Program-made: the position numbers and the translations under genes
NCBI RefSeq assembly: GCF_954871325.1
Contig: NC_088779.1
Span: 8,930,846 to 8,994,845 of the forward strand
From: Gordionus sp. m RMFG-2023
Taxonomy: Eukaryota > Nematomorpha > Gordioida > Chordodea > Parachordodidae
Direction: 5' to 3'
Length of the DNA: 64,000 nt
In this document: positions 12,672 to 24,527 of the stretch, one piece after another
Position numbering within the stretch: the first letter of the stretch is position 1
How the letters are laid out: each line of letters begins with the position of its first letter
Notes under the pieces: generated by a model
Seen by the model: the letters and a program-made list of their open reading frames with translations, nothing else
The model's database searches: none
Told to the model about the DNA's origin: nothing

Positions 12672-14906
12672 CAGGGGAGTCGCTAGCCTTTACAATCTCA
12701 GGGGGCTTAACTGGGTTTTATATTAATATATTATACTTTTTTAAAAATAGTTAACTCTGAACAATTATTCTGATTTTCATGTCATTTATTATATAATGCA
12801 TACAAAATAAACTGACATATAAAAAACCACATAATGCAATAATATAATTCTTAGCAACTTACATTTACAAAAGGTTATCAAACTAGTATAACTCTCTGTT
12901 ACCATTTTAGACAATGTTTTATACAATAAACTAACAAGTAAAAATTTTATAGGCCTCTACCAAATCAACAATTTTTGAAGAAAAGAATATAAACGACCAA
13001 TCCAAATCATAAAACTATATGGTGGTTAGAGCTTCCTTTTAGATGACATGATGGAAGCTAGATAAGTAATTGAGAAAATTATCGTGAGATATTAAATTTC
13101 GAAAAGATTATCTTCCATTTTAAATGATATATAAACGACTACACAGTTGACCATTATTGTTTATCTAAAATATGCAATCATATTCTCTCAGCCGTTGTTG
13201 TAATAATCTTAAATTACATAGCAACACAAATAATATACACTGGTTAATTTGCAGTAATAGCCATGACACTCACGATGTAAACTTATATCAGAATTTATTT
13301 TGTTGGATAAATTGATAAAATAAAAACACTAAAAATTTTGAAAGAAATAATTATGCAAATATATTGCAGCCTGGAGTTATTTACACACAGCAATGCCATA
13401 TTAGAAATGAAACATTTTCTAACTAAAAAATAAGGACCAGAATGATATGATGAAACAATTAAGATTTTATATATTGTCGATATTATATCTTAAAATAATA
13501 GTAGTTTGTAATAATAGCAAAAATATCCTTGTATTAAAAATTTAATTCAAAACTGAAAAATATAGAAAAGAGAAGAAAAGATATCAAATTTATTACATCT
13601 ATTGCAGGATGAATAATAAAATGTCTAATTTTTAAAATTATTTTGGCGTTAAATACTTGAATGCATATTGTTACTATATTTATTATGAAAACCATTTATT
13701 AGTAAAATTTATTATAATATTAACTGTAATATATTATATAGTTGTCAAATACGTCTATAAAAGTGGCATTTTATCTAATATTTTATAACCAACTGTATAT
13801 AATAGAGGATTTTAAACTATATCTATATTTATTTACTTTTTATAAAGTAATCTCTTATATTTATTTGGATCTTGAATATATTTTTAGGAATAGGTATGAT
13901 AATTAAATATATAAATAAATATACAGTTGATTAGTCATTTTGAACTCGGCTAATTACAATATTAAATTTGTTAATTTTGAAATAATATATGATTATATTT
14001 ATTTAATTAGGGTTATATAATAATTTAAATAATAAAAGTCAATTAAACTTCAACTATTAAAGCTAAATTAATATTTAGTGAGTTATTGATATTATATTTT
14101 TAATAAGAATTTGATCAAGCTGACATGGTGAAAATATAATTTATATGTATTAATCTAATCTAATAATTAAAATAGTATTCATTTAATAAAAATTTAAATA
14201 GTCTTATTAATTTCTAAAAAATAAAATTAAATCTATATATTACTTAATGGAATTATAAAAGAAATCATTCAGGGAGCTATCAAAAAAATTCATTGTTAGT
14301 TCAAGGGGATATTAAGGAGCCATTAAAAAAAAATTTTTTGCTTCAGGGGGCCAGCGTCTACATGAACGGGAGGGGTAGGAACAGTTTGAATCCTATTTTT
14401 TTGAGGGGGGAGGTAGGGGGTAGGTTGCTTTAATGATGGTAAGATAAATTTTTTGAGGGGTTATCTATTAAATTTTGAGATGAAATAGGACAAAATTTAT
14501 TGCTGTAAAAATTAATACTTTTATAATAGAATTATTATAATACGATTCATCGACCAAATCTATATTAAATCATTGTAAATAATGGAGGTTTTAAATGAAT
14601 TTATTATATAAAAAATAAATTCTTTATATTCACAAAATATCAATAGTTGGTAGTAGAGATAGATTAATTTAAGTTATCCTTTATAAATTCTCTGAAAAGA
14701 GTATCAATAAATTTAAAAGGTAAAAATAATAATAGGGAGACACCGCCGCCGAAGCCGGCAAATTTTCCCAGGGGGGGGGGGGTAGGCAAAGGTTTTTGAA
14801 GGGGGTTTGCATCCAGTGAAAATCTTGTCATGTAGATGCTGCAGGGGGCTCTTCAAATTTTTCATGGGGCTCGAGCCCCTGCGCCCTCCTCCTAGCGACG
14901 CCACTG
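12672..14906. mobile_element. hAT-type non-autonomous element, copy B
   Basis: The left end is CAGGGGAGTCGCTAGCC and the right end is CTAGCGACGCCACTG. A perfect 8-bp target duplication, AATAGATA, lies at 12664-12671 and 14907-14914. Length 2,235 bp, including a younger MITE at 14352-14841. The interior is AT-rich without a transposase. It is related to copy A (9825 onward) and to the short copy at 25629-25812. Confidence 0.9.
14352..14841. mobile_element. hAT-type MITE with G tracts, copy 2
   Basis: Ends CAGCGTCTACATGA and TCATGTAGATGCTG, flanked by a perfect 8-bp duplication CAGGGGGC (14344-14351 and 14842-14849). The interior is the reverse complement of copy 1. G-rich runs at about 14404-14430 and 14771-14782 are the counterpart of the C runs in copy 1. 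It is the innermost member of the pile. Confidence 0.92.
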
Positions 14907-15839
14907 AATAGATACGATTCAAAGTTTGTAGCTACTTTAAAATTCAAACTATTTTCCTGCACAAGATAATTAAATACATTTAGAACTTTATATGCATCAA
15001 GTACCAATTCAAATACTAGATTTATTTAAATACTTTTTTAATTCTTGAATTTATGTATAATTTAAAATTTAAACCATTATATGGGGAATCAGAATTTTAT
15101 CTTTTAATTAATGAGGGACGAATCAGAAATTTTCCTATCTTATTTTTATAAAATATGTTAATAAAGTATATATTTAGTAATTTTAATTTTATAATCTAAA
15201 AATTTATTAATGCTTGATGAGAGTTTTATGTTAAAACCCTTAAGAAGGATCCATTCCACATTGAATTTTATACAACTTTATATCTCTTAATTAGGTAATT
15301 TTTATGCATAAGTAAATATTTGCATCTCTCTTATCTTTTCTGGAATTGGCCTTTCTACATGCATTCCATAGTTTTGTATATTTTCTCATAACTTCATAAT
15401 TTAATTGTAGAATGTATATTTTTCATAACTTATAACATTTTTGATTAAATGTATAACTTTTTTGTTTTACTTATATATAATTTGACTATGATTAAAGTTA
15501 ACCTCCTATTATTTGTTAACTAAGAATATATGTCTTAAATTTAAATTTATATTTTGTAACTAAGTAATAAATCATTTGGAAGGTTGGTTGTTTGTTTAAA
15601 ATTTAAATTAGAATGAACATATTTTTAGCATGGTACTTTAATATGTATTCATGATTTTCATATAAATACTAGGAGCTAACCAGTAGAATGATAGGTAAAT
15701 TAGATATTTCCCCTTCATTTGATCCTAATTTTGAAAAATTTTCCCAATAATATAAATGGCAAAAAAAATATATACATATTAGACAGATTTAATTCTTATA
15801 AACCCGTACATGACGCCTATTTTTCTGGATCCAAAAAAA

Positions 15840-16770
15840 AAAAAAATTATTCTGAGTTTTCCTGGGTTTGGGAAATATTTTTCACAATAATATGGGCTTG
15901 GAAGTAGCTTGGGAAACATTTTTTAAAATTAATATAGTCTTAGATTCCTTAAAATTTTTTAATTTTAAATATGGGTTAGAAATTGGCCTGAAAATTTCTT
16001 TTGGAGGCCAGGCCTGATAAAACCAAGGCCCATGCAACTTTCATATTCTGATTGTATTTTTAAATGCATTGTGACTTTTTATATATTTTATTTCAGTTCT
16101 CAACCATCAAAATTATTATGGTCTTTTTGAGAAAATTTTCCCAAGTGCGAGGACCTGGCTTGTGAATTTTTTTAATATTAGGCATAGGTGTAATATTTAA
16201 CACAGAATATTTTTATGGCCCTCAGGTAAAAGCGAATTTAAATATATTTTTATTCAAAAATAGTATTCATTCTCAGTCTTAATTAGTTGGCCTTTATCTG
16301 AAGTAGGGGTATAAAAAATAAGATATGGTTTTTAGAGATTTACCTATCTCCCGGGTTGGGAAATAATTTTGAAAATTACTATGGGTTGGCCAGGCTTGGG
16401 AAAATTCTTTTTATAAAATTTTTATAGGTTGGGCTGGGTTTGAAAAATATTTTTATAAATTATATTAGGCTGGGCTTGGGGAAAATTTTTCAAATATATT
16501 ATGAGCTAGAATGCTTGAGAATTTTTTATTATTAACTATGAGTCAGACATTGGCCTAAAAAATTTTTTATGCAGGCCTGGGCTCGGCCTGATCAAAAAAC
16601 CTAGGCCCATGAAAATCTGATTTTGATTGTATTTTTAACATTATGTTTATTTAAATATTTTATTTCAGTTCTCAACTACCAAAATTAATATATTCACTGG
16701 GCTTGGAAGAATTTTTCAAAATTATTATGGCTTTGCACTTTGCCTGGGAATTATTTTAATATTAAATATT
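15840..16770. repeat. Degenerate tandem repeat in the Helitron
   Basis: Units of roughly 55-60 bp built on GGGCTTGGGAAA, a T run and AAAATTATTATG repeat many times. A larger block beginning GGCCTGAT and containing GATTGTATTTTTAA and TTTATTTCAGTTCTCAAC occurs twice (about 16009-16120 and 16584-16700). Its composition resembles the GGCCCGG islands elsewhere in the window. Confidence 0.6.
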
Positions 16771-17242
16771 AGGTATAAATGATCAGTAATATTTATCAAA
16801 TAATATTGGTATTATCAAGTAAAAGCTTTAAATTTAATTTTACCAAACCATAGTATTTACATTTAGTTTTAATGGATTAAACCTGACATGAAGAGGGGGG
16901 GGGGATTAAAAGAATAATAATTGGATTTTATTTTCAAATAAGAGGTAACAACTATCATAAAAGTAAGAAAATTCTCATTCCCCGTCATTTTTGACGGGCT
17001 ATCTTCTAGTATAAGTATAATGAGTTGAATTTTATTTAATTTATTTTTATAATTTTACATCTATTTTAAAACTAAAAATATCATGCTTATATAGCATGTT
17101 ACAAACAAAAAATCAATTTACATATTGATATAATAATTTATATAAAAAAATCAATTTTCACAATTTATAAAAAAAATCAATTTATATAAACATAAAAAAA
17201 ACAATTTAAAGGTTAGTATTAATCGGTCATATCAACATATAT

Positions 17243-18291
17243 AATACATTTTTAAGATTTTCTAACTTGGAATAATTATTCTGAATTTCATATTTTGTCA
17301 TTTATCATATTATGCATACAAAATAAACAGGCATATAAATAATTAAAACAATATATGACATTTCTAAGTATAATATTTTTTAATACAAAATCTATTAATT
17401 ACAGTATAAAATATTTTCGCTGATATAAAAAAATTTTGCTAAAGAATTACAAGTGATAAAAAAGGTTAATTCATACATATGCCTCAATAATGGTTTTTAA
17501 AAACCACATGCATTATAATTCTTAGCAACTTATATTTACCTAATCATGAAACTAATATAACTCTCTGTTACCATATTACACAATGTTTTATAGAATGGAT
17601 CAATAAGGAAAAATTTATAGGCCTAACTAAATTAACAATTCTTGAAGAAGAGAATAAAAACGACCAATCAAATAAACTATATAGTGTTTTCCTCTTAGAT
17701 GATAAGATGGTAGCTAGATAACTAATCGAGAAAATTATTGTGAGATATTATATTTCTAAAAGATTATCTTCCATTTTTAATGATATATAAAAGACTACAA
17801 CACAGTTACCCATTATTGCTTATGCTCTTAGAAGCTATAGTAATAATCTTAAACTACATATCCACACAAATAATAGATGCTGGTTAATTTGCAGTCATAG
17901 ACATGACACCCACGATGTTAACTCATATCAGAATTTATTATGTTAGATAAATTGATAAAACAAAAAACTTAATTAGAAGAAATTATGCAAATATATTGAA
18001 GCCATGAGTTATTTACATGGCAAGGATGCCATATTAGAAATGAAACATTTTGTAACTATAAAATAAGAACCAGAGTGATATGATGAAAGCAATTAAGATT
18101 TTATATATTATTATCGCACCACCTCTAGTTTATATCTTAAAATAATGGAAGTTTGTAATAAATCAAAAATATTCTCGTATTAAAAATTTAACTCAAAAAT
18201 TTTTACAAAGAAGAAAAAAATACCTTTCCTAAAAACACCTAATAAAGAGAAGAAGAGATATCTAATTTATTACATCCATTGTTGGATGAAT
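17243..18291. mobile_element. Right portion of hAT copy A
   Basis: Directly after the TATAT duplication of the LTR element, the DNA resumes homology to hAT copy B and keeps it for about 1 kb with substitutions and small gaps. It shows where the pile began. Confidence 0.65.
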
Positions 18292-19043
18292 TAATTTTTT
18301 GTTTTTTTGATCAATATCAGGATCTTTATAAAAAAAACCATATAGCCTGTTAAAATAACTCTTAATTCCATTTACGCGTTTAAAATAATCATATGCTGAA
18401 GGATTGATTACTTTTTATAGATGAAACAATAAGAAGAAATAGGGAGATAGAAAAATCGTATATGGGCTATAATTAATTTTATAAGTTAATGGTATAAGAA
18501 TTTTTTTTTAAAAAAAATTATTTTTGACAAAAATGAGATAGAATAACCTAATTCTCATGCGACAATATTCTCATTTCCTTTCTGTTGCGTTATATACTTT
18601 TTGTTTTTGAATTCTTTTTGTTTTTGAATTTTTTATAATCTAATTTTTTGTTATTTGTTATAATTTAATTTTATTTTATAAACGGCGTAACCTTACTTTT
18701 TTAATATTATTTTACTTTTTTGTATTTAGTTTATATTCTAATTTATATTTTAGAAAATGTATATATACCTTTAGAAAAGAAAAAGAAAGGAGTTAATAAA
18801 ATATATTTTTTATTTAATAAAGTTAATAAAACATATTTATTATTTACCGGCACTTAATTCATGTTACTTTACATGGTGCCCCAGTTTTGGCAAAAGAAAC
18901 TCGCCTCATGGAAATTTTTTTTTAATAAAATTTTTTTCCCTTTGTAAATATGATTAATAAAAAAAATTATATAATGGTACAAACAATTCTATATAAGATG
19001 GATAAAAAAAGGGTAAGTCATTTCAAAATTATTTTCATCAATT

Positions 19044-19280
19044 ATGTTCGCCTTCAAATTACTAAATGTACCCCATCAAATTTCCATCTACGATATTTTA
19101 TTTGAGTTAACTTATAATTCCGATGTCAACTTTTATAGGATAAACGGTACGGAGGATGTACTGTTTGAATTTATGAATTTAAGAGACATGATAAATTGCT
19201 TTGAATTATTAAACGGGAAACACTATATTTACGGCGATAGTGATTTCATTGAATTAATTTGTATATTCGTTAAATCATAA
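19044..19280 (+). CDS. ORF 1 of the short LTR element (unknown, perhaps gag-like)
   Basis: A 78-residue frame starting at an ATG about 170 bp after the left LTR. It contains alternating hydrophobic strands (FRINGTEDVLFEF-like spacing) but no motif that I recognise. Its place after the primer site suits a gag start. It is treated as part of a mobile-element fossil. Confidence 0.4.
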   Translation: MFAFKLLNVPHQISIYDILFELTYNSDVNFYRINGTEDVLFEFMNLRDMINCFELLNGKHYIYGDSDFIELICIFVKS

Positions 19281-19392
19281 ATAGTTATACCAAAACTTGA
19301 ATTAATAAAATAATAAATGTTATAATTGCTTATTTATGTGTCTTATTAATTAAATATGGAAATTAAACAATACACATAAGATCCCTAAGTTA

Positions 19393-19692
19393 GTGGGTCC
19401 TCTTACTGAAATTTATTTAGACAGAATATTAAATTACTTTTCGACCAGTACATTATCGGACTCTATTAAAATTAATACTTTGCTTAATAATTTATCAGAC
19501 GAAGTTTTTGACGACATTAAGGCAATTTGTTCTGATACCGATATTTTAGATCTTAAAATTGTGATTAAAAAGTTAACCTATCTTTTACCAGCGCTAAATT
19601 TAAATACTTTAATTAATAAAAATGTAAAACGCAAAAAATGTAAAACGCTAAAAGTACAAAACGCTATGATTAACTTAACACCTAAAAAATAA
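19393..19692 (+). CDS. ORF 2 of the short LTR element (gag-like)
   Basis: About 99 residues: an acidic helical first half (LSDEVFDDIKAIC) and a basic Lys-rich end (KNVKRKKCKTLK), a layout often seen in capsid-to-nucleocapsid parts of small gag proteins. No zinc knuckle is visible. The assignment is by position and composition only. Confidence 0.45.
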   Translation: MGPLTEIYLDRILNYFSTSTLSDSIKINTLLNNLSDEVFDDIKAICSDTDILDLKIVIKKLTYLLPALNLNTLINKNVKRKKCKTLKVQNAMINLTPKK

Positions 19693-20401
19693 TATAATAA
19701 TCATTTATCATTCCTTATTTTGGATTTTATTCCTTATTCCTTAAATTATCATTCCTTATTACATATTTTAATGTTCCAAAATTCAAAATTTTATTCGTGC
19801 ATATTATTCATACATTTGATTTGATCAACTATTCCAAATTATATATTCCGATTTATTCCAAATTCCAATATTCGACTGGATTAATTATAAAAAATGATAA
19901 TAAAAATTGAGCACTATCAAACAAGCTATGATTAATGGAAATAATTTACGATATGGATATCAAGCTTGTGATTAAACAAATAAACGTGCAAAATCGAATT
20001 AATCAAACCAACGATTGGGACAAGCCAACGTTATGATGATTTGTGATACAACTTGATTACCAAAATGATAAACCACTTGGACAACAAACTCTCTATGACT
20101 TCTCCGATGAAATTATCAGAAGAGGGAGAATGTTGCGTTATATACTTTTTGTTTTTGAATTCTTTTTGTTTTTGAATTTTTTATAATCTAATTTTTTGTT
20201 ATTTGTTATAATCTAATTTTATTTTATAAACGGCGTAACCTTACTTTTTTAATATTATTTTACTTTTTTGTATTTCAAAATGTATATATACCTTTAGAAA
20301 AGAAAAAGAAAGGAGTTAATAAAATATATTTTTTATTTAATAAAGTTAATAAAACATATTTATTATTTACCGGCACTTAATTCATGTTACTTTACACTTT
20401 C

Positions 20402-23206
20402 CTTTTAGATGTTTGTGGCTTTAATATGTTACGGTTTACGGTACAAATTTTAATATATCTGAGGCTAGTTATGATTTGTAAATTGTATGGGAAGTATTTC
20501 AATAAGCTAATAAATATTTGTCTATTTTTTCTTTCGAGATAGACATCACTCTAGGAATCTATTTTAAAACCTCGCAGTTTTCGTGTTCGATTTCAGATGT
20601 GATATACCGAAATGAAAATTTGTTTTATGATCAAGTTATTACAAGATTTTTTATGCTTTGCTTTAAAATGGTGTTCAAATATCGACTACGATTGATCTTG
20701 GGGTTCTGAATCTTCCAAATAATTTGTTTAAGCAGTGTCTAATATTATTTGATTCATCTCTGTCCATTTTCTATAACTATTTAAAATTATTAACATTGAT
20801 TTTTCTTGAAGAGGTTATGAAAAATTAAGGTATAATCTTGTATATGATCTCGACACATAGGCCAAGCTGAACTCATGGGTTTAGGAGATTTCTATATATT
20901 CGATATGCATTATAAGTTTTTACAACATATTAATATCTTTATTCACTGTTGATCGCCATAAATTTCTAGAGCAAGTCTTACCTGTTGTTCCTGTATGTCC
21001 TCGGTGTAGAAATGTTAATAGCGTAGGGTGTATGTACCATTTGTCGCTAATTTATTTGAAGGAGATAGGCATTAAACGGGGTTAGGCTACGGATTTCGGA
21101 TAAATGAAAAATAAATTCTGTTTGCAGATTAGATAAAATTAGTAAAAGTATTCTAATTTATTAATATATTGGATTTTGAATTAAATTTTAAACATTCACA
21201 GATGACATTTAATACAGTTTAATTTATACAACGTTACTAATTTTAGTCGCGGTGAGTAACAGCTAGTTGATTATCGCCAACTAATTTATATTAATTATTC
21301 CTAGACTATATTATGATGCCTGAAAGAGTTTTAATTAGGATTTTATTGGGTGGTTTTAAATGATGACTCATTATAATATTTTCTTAAATTATCAAAAGTT
21401 TCTATAGTATAATTAATAATATTGCAGCCGAAGGCAACGAAATTTATTTACAAACAATAAGGGTAGATTTTGGAGGAAGATTTGTCTATAACAAAACTTC
21501 TATAACGTAAATACTGTTCCCGTGGTCCCTTAATAATGGTAGCAATTTGCGTAAATTGGTTTTATGCTAAAACAAATTCATTTAACTTTATATCAATCAA
21601 ATAACTAATGAACCTTTTAGTAAGGAATCGATGACAGAAATATGGCGGAGGCCGAAATGATTCCAAATGGTAGTCAATTAGACATAGTTAATTTGGTGTA
21701 TTAATAATAACCTATTATTTTTCTTCAGTTCGATAGCAGACAATGGATAAATTTAGAGTTGTGAAATGCAAACCTCTCCCATGGTTGTAAGTATTACATT
21801 GATCCTTGGTAAGAGATATTGTATGATAATCGATGCACCTTTAATAGTTTTACTAAAACCACAAATCTTAAATTTCCAATCTTTTATTAAGATGCTACTA
21901 TCTATGTTCATAATTTCGTATGACTCTTGGTAGCCTGAGCAATAAAACGAATAAGAAAATGCTTTTTCTATGAAATTTTTCTTATTTGGGATTTATGTTT
22001 TAAATCATCTTCTGATTCTGATGAAAGATGTGTGAGGAAGAATTGCCAGACATTGAAATAATATATATAGAAATATAAATTTCTTGAATAAAATAAAAAT
22101 CCTAAGGCCCTAAATCGGATTTATTTTCATAAAATTTTTATTAAATTTTTTTTAATAAACTTCTTTAAAAAAAAATAGATTTTGTTGATCCTTAAGATTA
22201 TTGCTCAAAAATTTGCAAAAGAAATCTCTAAATACTCATTTGAAGATTTTTTTGTGGTTATTCTTAATTTTCATAATATTAATATGAAATTATTTTCAAG
22301 ATCCAAGTCGGATTAAGTCTGAAATAAATTTATAAATCTCCGATTCTTACCTAGTCCGAGAGGATTTTGGTCAAGGAATCTACAATTCAAAATAATTTTA
22401 ATTCGACGAAATATATTTAACGCTAGAACTGAGTTAGAGTTAATATATATTAAAAAATAACTTTTAATTAAATTTTAGTCATTTTTATTAATAGCCTGTC
22501 AAATCTGACAGCTATAATCTTTTAAAAACAAATATTAAAAAAAATAAAATGCTTCACAATTTAAAATTTTTTAAAAAATATTTCAACCCCAGTCATTTGG
22601 CTTCTATAATCGTTTCCTAACTTTCCAGGTAGCTATCATAGGCGTCGATTTCTTTATATTAATGACTGATTTATTATACCATTGTTGAGGTTGGTCGGTT
22701 AAGATGTCGTTGTACATTAACTAGGGATTTGGTGTTTTTATATCTTGGTTGGTATAGAAACACATTGTTATTTGGACAATAGACTGTTTAAGTTAGACAA
22801 CTAGATATGTTAAACCATATTCTGCAAGCAAAAAATTATTTACTATGTTCTCCCTTTTTTTTCCTTTAACATTATACAAAAAAAAAATTTATCCACCTAT
22901 TAATTAAAATTTCAAATTTAAATAATAATAAAATTCCTCCAAAACCTATTTTACATGCAGTTTTGTTATTCAGCGTTTATACTATTGCGCCATCATATGG
23001 GTGTTAATTTATAGAATTTTGAAAACAAAATTACTTTTTGAAAAAGATAAATAAAAGATTATATATTATTTTACTAAATATTAAATAAAATTATTCGTAT
23101 TTATTTTGTGTACATTTTTACTATATGTAAAAACATGGTGCAACTTACAAGATAATACTTTATTATTTGGTTAAAATTACATTTTTTCACTCCTGTAACT
23201 ATAAAA
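20402..23206. other. Intergenic, nothing recognised
   Basis: AT-rich DNA without convincing exons on either strand. Short open frames such as the one at 20518-20709 show no family likeness and no coding-type composition. Confidence 0.5.
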
Positions 23207-23345
23207 ATAAGGTGTTATATATAATATTTTATATAATATATTTGAATAGCTACATAACATGAAGGCTTTTCCAAAATAAAAATACAAAATAATTTTTACA
23301 ATAATAAGAATAAGTTTTATAAAAATATCTTGCGTTAACAAGTTA

Positions 23346-24527
23346 ATGTGAAACGATACACATGTTTAAATATACTATAAAAGGGGGTAAACAAAATAAG
23401 ATTTTATTTTTAATAGAATAAAGATTGAAATTAAATTGGACAAGCAATTAATTAAGAAGATTAATAGTTGATTAATCATTATAAAAAGAAATGTGTTACA
23501 TGTATATATAATTTGTGATGAAAAATGAATTTTTTTTTTATTTTCTTTGAGAATGCTCAAGTAAGATATTTGATTAAATTTCATAAAATTCTAAATCATT
23601 TTTTGTAAAAAGTCTTTTTAATATTTGAAAATATTTTAGAATTTCTTAAATGTAATCTATATTGTATATCCATTTATTTCGATAAAAATATGATAACACT
23701 ATAAACTTTTATAATAATTTCGATAAATAATTAATACATAAAAAATATAATTATAATATATCAAAATATTCCATTTTTCCACGAATTTGATGTTGGTACC
23801 TTTTTAGAAATTAAAAGAGTTAATATTATAATTATTAATACAAATCGATTATAAAGATTACCTAATTAATCAGTTGCCCGCGATAACCCAACTCCAAATA
23901 GCTTTGCATGTGATTGTAAAAGTTAGTGAAATCATAAGGAATAAATCCGTGTAAGAGTTGAATAATATTCCTAACAATTTCATCTCTTGAATTAGGGCGG
24001 GGATTGATTGCTCTAAATTTATTTTTCAAAACTCCAAAAAAATTTTCAATGGGATTTAACTGAGGTGAATAAGGTGGTAGGTATTCAATCCTACCTTTAG
24101 ACATATTTTGCGATGTCTTTTATTTTCATTTGTTGTTTTTCCGGCATTGATAACATTTTGGTAACTGTATCTAATTTTTCTTTATTCCAATATTTGTGTA
24201 TTCTTTTTGGTCTTTGAATTCTCGACGAAGATTGGGATTTTTCATTTAAATTGGAAAAATTAGTATTACTATTGGATAATAAAGATTCTATATTAAGCAT
24301 TTTTTTTTATTATTTAAGAAAAATTAAAATAATTAATATGTAAGTATTTTAATTTTTTATTTTGAATTAAATTTTAACACATTTTTTTTATAATGATTAA
24401 TCAACTATAAATCTTCTTAATTAATTGCTTGTCCATATTTAATTTCAATCTTTGTTCTATTAAAAATAAAATCTTATTTTGTTTACCCCCTTTTATAGTA
24501 TATTTAAACATGTGTATCGTTTCACTG
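23346..24527 (-). mobile_element. Internally deleted Tc1-mariner element with ~150-bp TIRs
   Basis: Inverted repeats at 23346-23496 and 24376-24527 match over about 150 bp (both contain ACACATGTTTAAATATACTA outward). The right end in inverse reads CAGTGAAACG, with TA duplications at 23344-23345 and 24528-24529; the outermost bases of the left end have changed. Between the repeats lie the two ends of a transposase gene only. It can no longer make its own enzyme but could be moved in trans. Confidence 0.85.
23862..24300 (-). pseudogene. Tc1-mariner (IS630 superfamily) transposase, internal deletion
   Basis: Reading the - strand from 24300, about 66 residues form a basic N-terminal part ending in a helix-turn-helix start (KIKDIAKY). 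Near 24100 the frame jumps into the C-terminal catalytic part: YLPPYSPQLNPIENFFGVLK, whose IEN glutamate is the third catalytic residue. The DNA-binding remainder and both catalytic aspartates are gone, and the two ends now lie in different frames (24300-24097 and 24104-23862, overlapping by 8 bp). The full enzyme would be about 330-350 residues. Confidence 0.88.

Larger units (their letters stand above)
12417..17009. mobile_element. Non-autonomous Helitron inserted in the LTR
   Basis: It starts TCTATAATATATATAAAAG, a typical Helitron 5' end, and ends CTAG. A perfect stem CCCGTCA/TGACGGG with a TTTT loop (16981-16998) lies 11 bp before the end. The host site is A|T with no duplication: the LTR reads GAGAA before and TATAAG after, exactly as in the uninterrupted LTR at 9953-10275. 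All of these are Helitron features. No Rep/helicase is visible. Without the hAT copy B inside it, it is about 2.35 kb. Confidence 0.9.
9953..17237 (-). mobile_element. Fossil Ty3/gypsy-type LTR retrotransposon, with later insertions
   Basis: Read on the - strand. Its 3' LTR is 9953-10275. Its 5' LTR is 12315-12416 plus 17010-17237, split by a Helitron. A 5-bp duplication, TATAT, flanks the whole (9948-9952 and 17238-17242). LTRs begin TGTTGATATG and end AACTTTA. A purine-rich tract (AAAGGGTGGAA) abuts the 3' LTR and a leucine-tRNA primer site abuts the 5' LTR. Only integrase parts of pol are recognisable. The LTRs (323 and about 330 bp) are close to identical where aligned, so the insertion is fairly recent, but the element is clearly broken and carries at least two younger insertions. 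Confidence 0.85.
9825..18291. mobile_element. hAT-type element copy A, the outermost host of a nested transposon pile
   Basis: The left end, CAGGGACGTCGCTAGCC followed by TTTACAATCTCAGGGGGCT, is nearly identical to the start of hAT copy B at 12672. Its body is cut at 9948-9952 by a 7.3-kb LTR element and resumes at 17243. From there to about 18291 it runs parallel to the body of copy B (shared words such as ACTCTCTGTTACCAT, AACGACCAATC and AGATTATCTTCCAT). Homology to B stops near 18291, and no CCACTG end is visible, so the right end is missing or replaced. The string TTAATTTTTT flanks both sides (9815-9824 and 18290-18299), but is too simple to prove a target duplication. No transposase is seen. 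Confidence 0.65.
18578..20401 (+). mobile_element. Short non-autonomous LTR retrotransposon
   Basis: LTRs at 18583-18873 and 20131-20396 start TGTTGCGTTATAT and end TTACTTTACA; they are nearly identical (291 and 266 bp). A perfect 5-bp duplication, CTTTC, flanks it (18578-18582 and 20397-20401). A primer-site-like TGGTGCCCCAG follows the left LTR, and a purine tract (AGAAGAGGGAGAA) precedes the right LTR. The 1.26-kb interior has room only for short gag-like ORFs, so it must rely on proteins from elsewhere. LTR likeness and perfect duplications point to a recent insertion. Confidence 0.88.

Noticed and set aside
14713-14922. 69-residue - strand open frame
   Set aside because: It crosses the end of a hAT MITE and the end of hAT copy B, so it is non-coding repeat DNA.
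18290-18299. TTAATTTTTT as the right target duplication of hAT copy A
   Set aside because: It matches 9815-9824 but is low-complexity, and no proper element end precedes it. Kept only as a hint.
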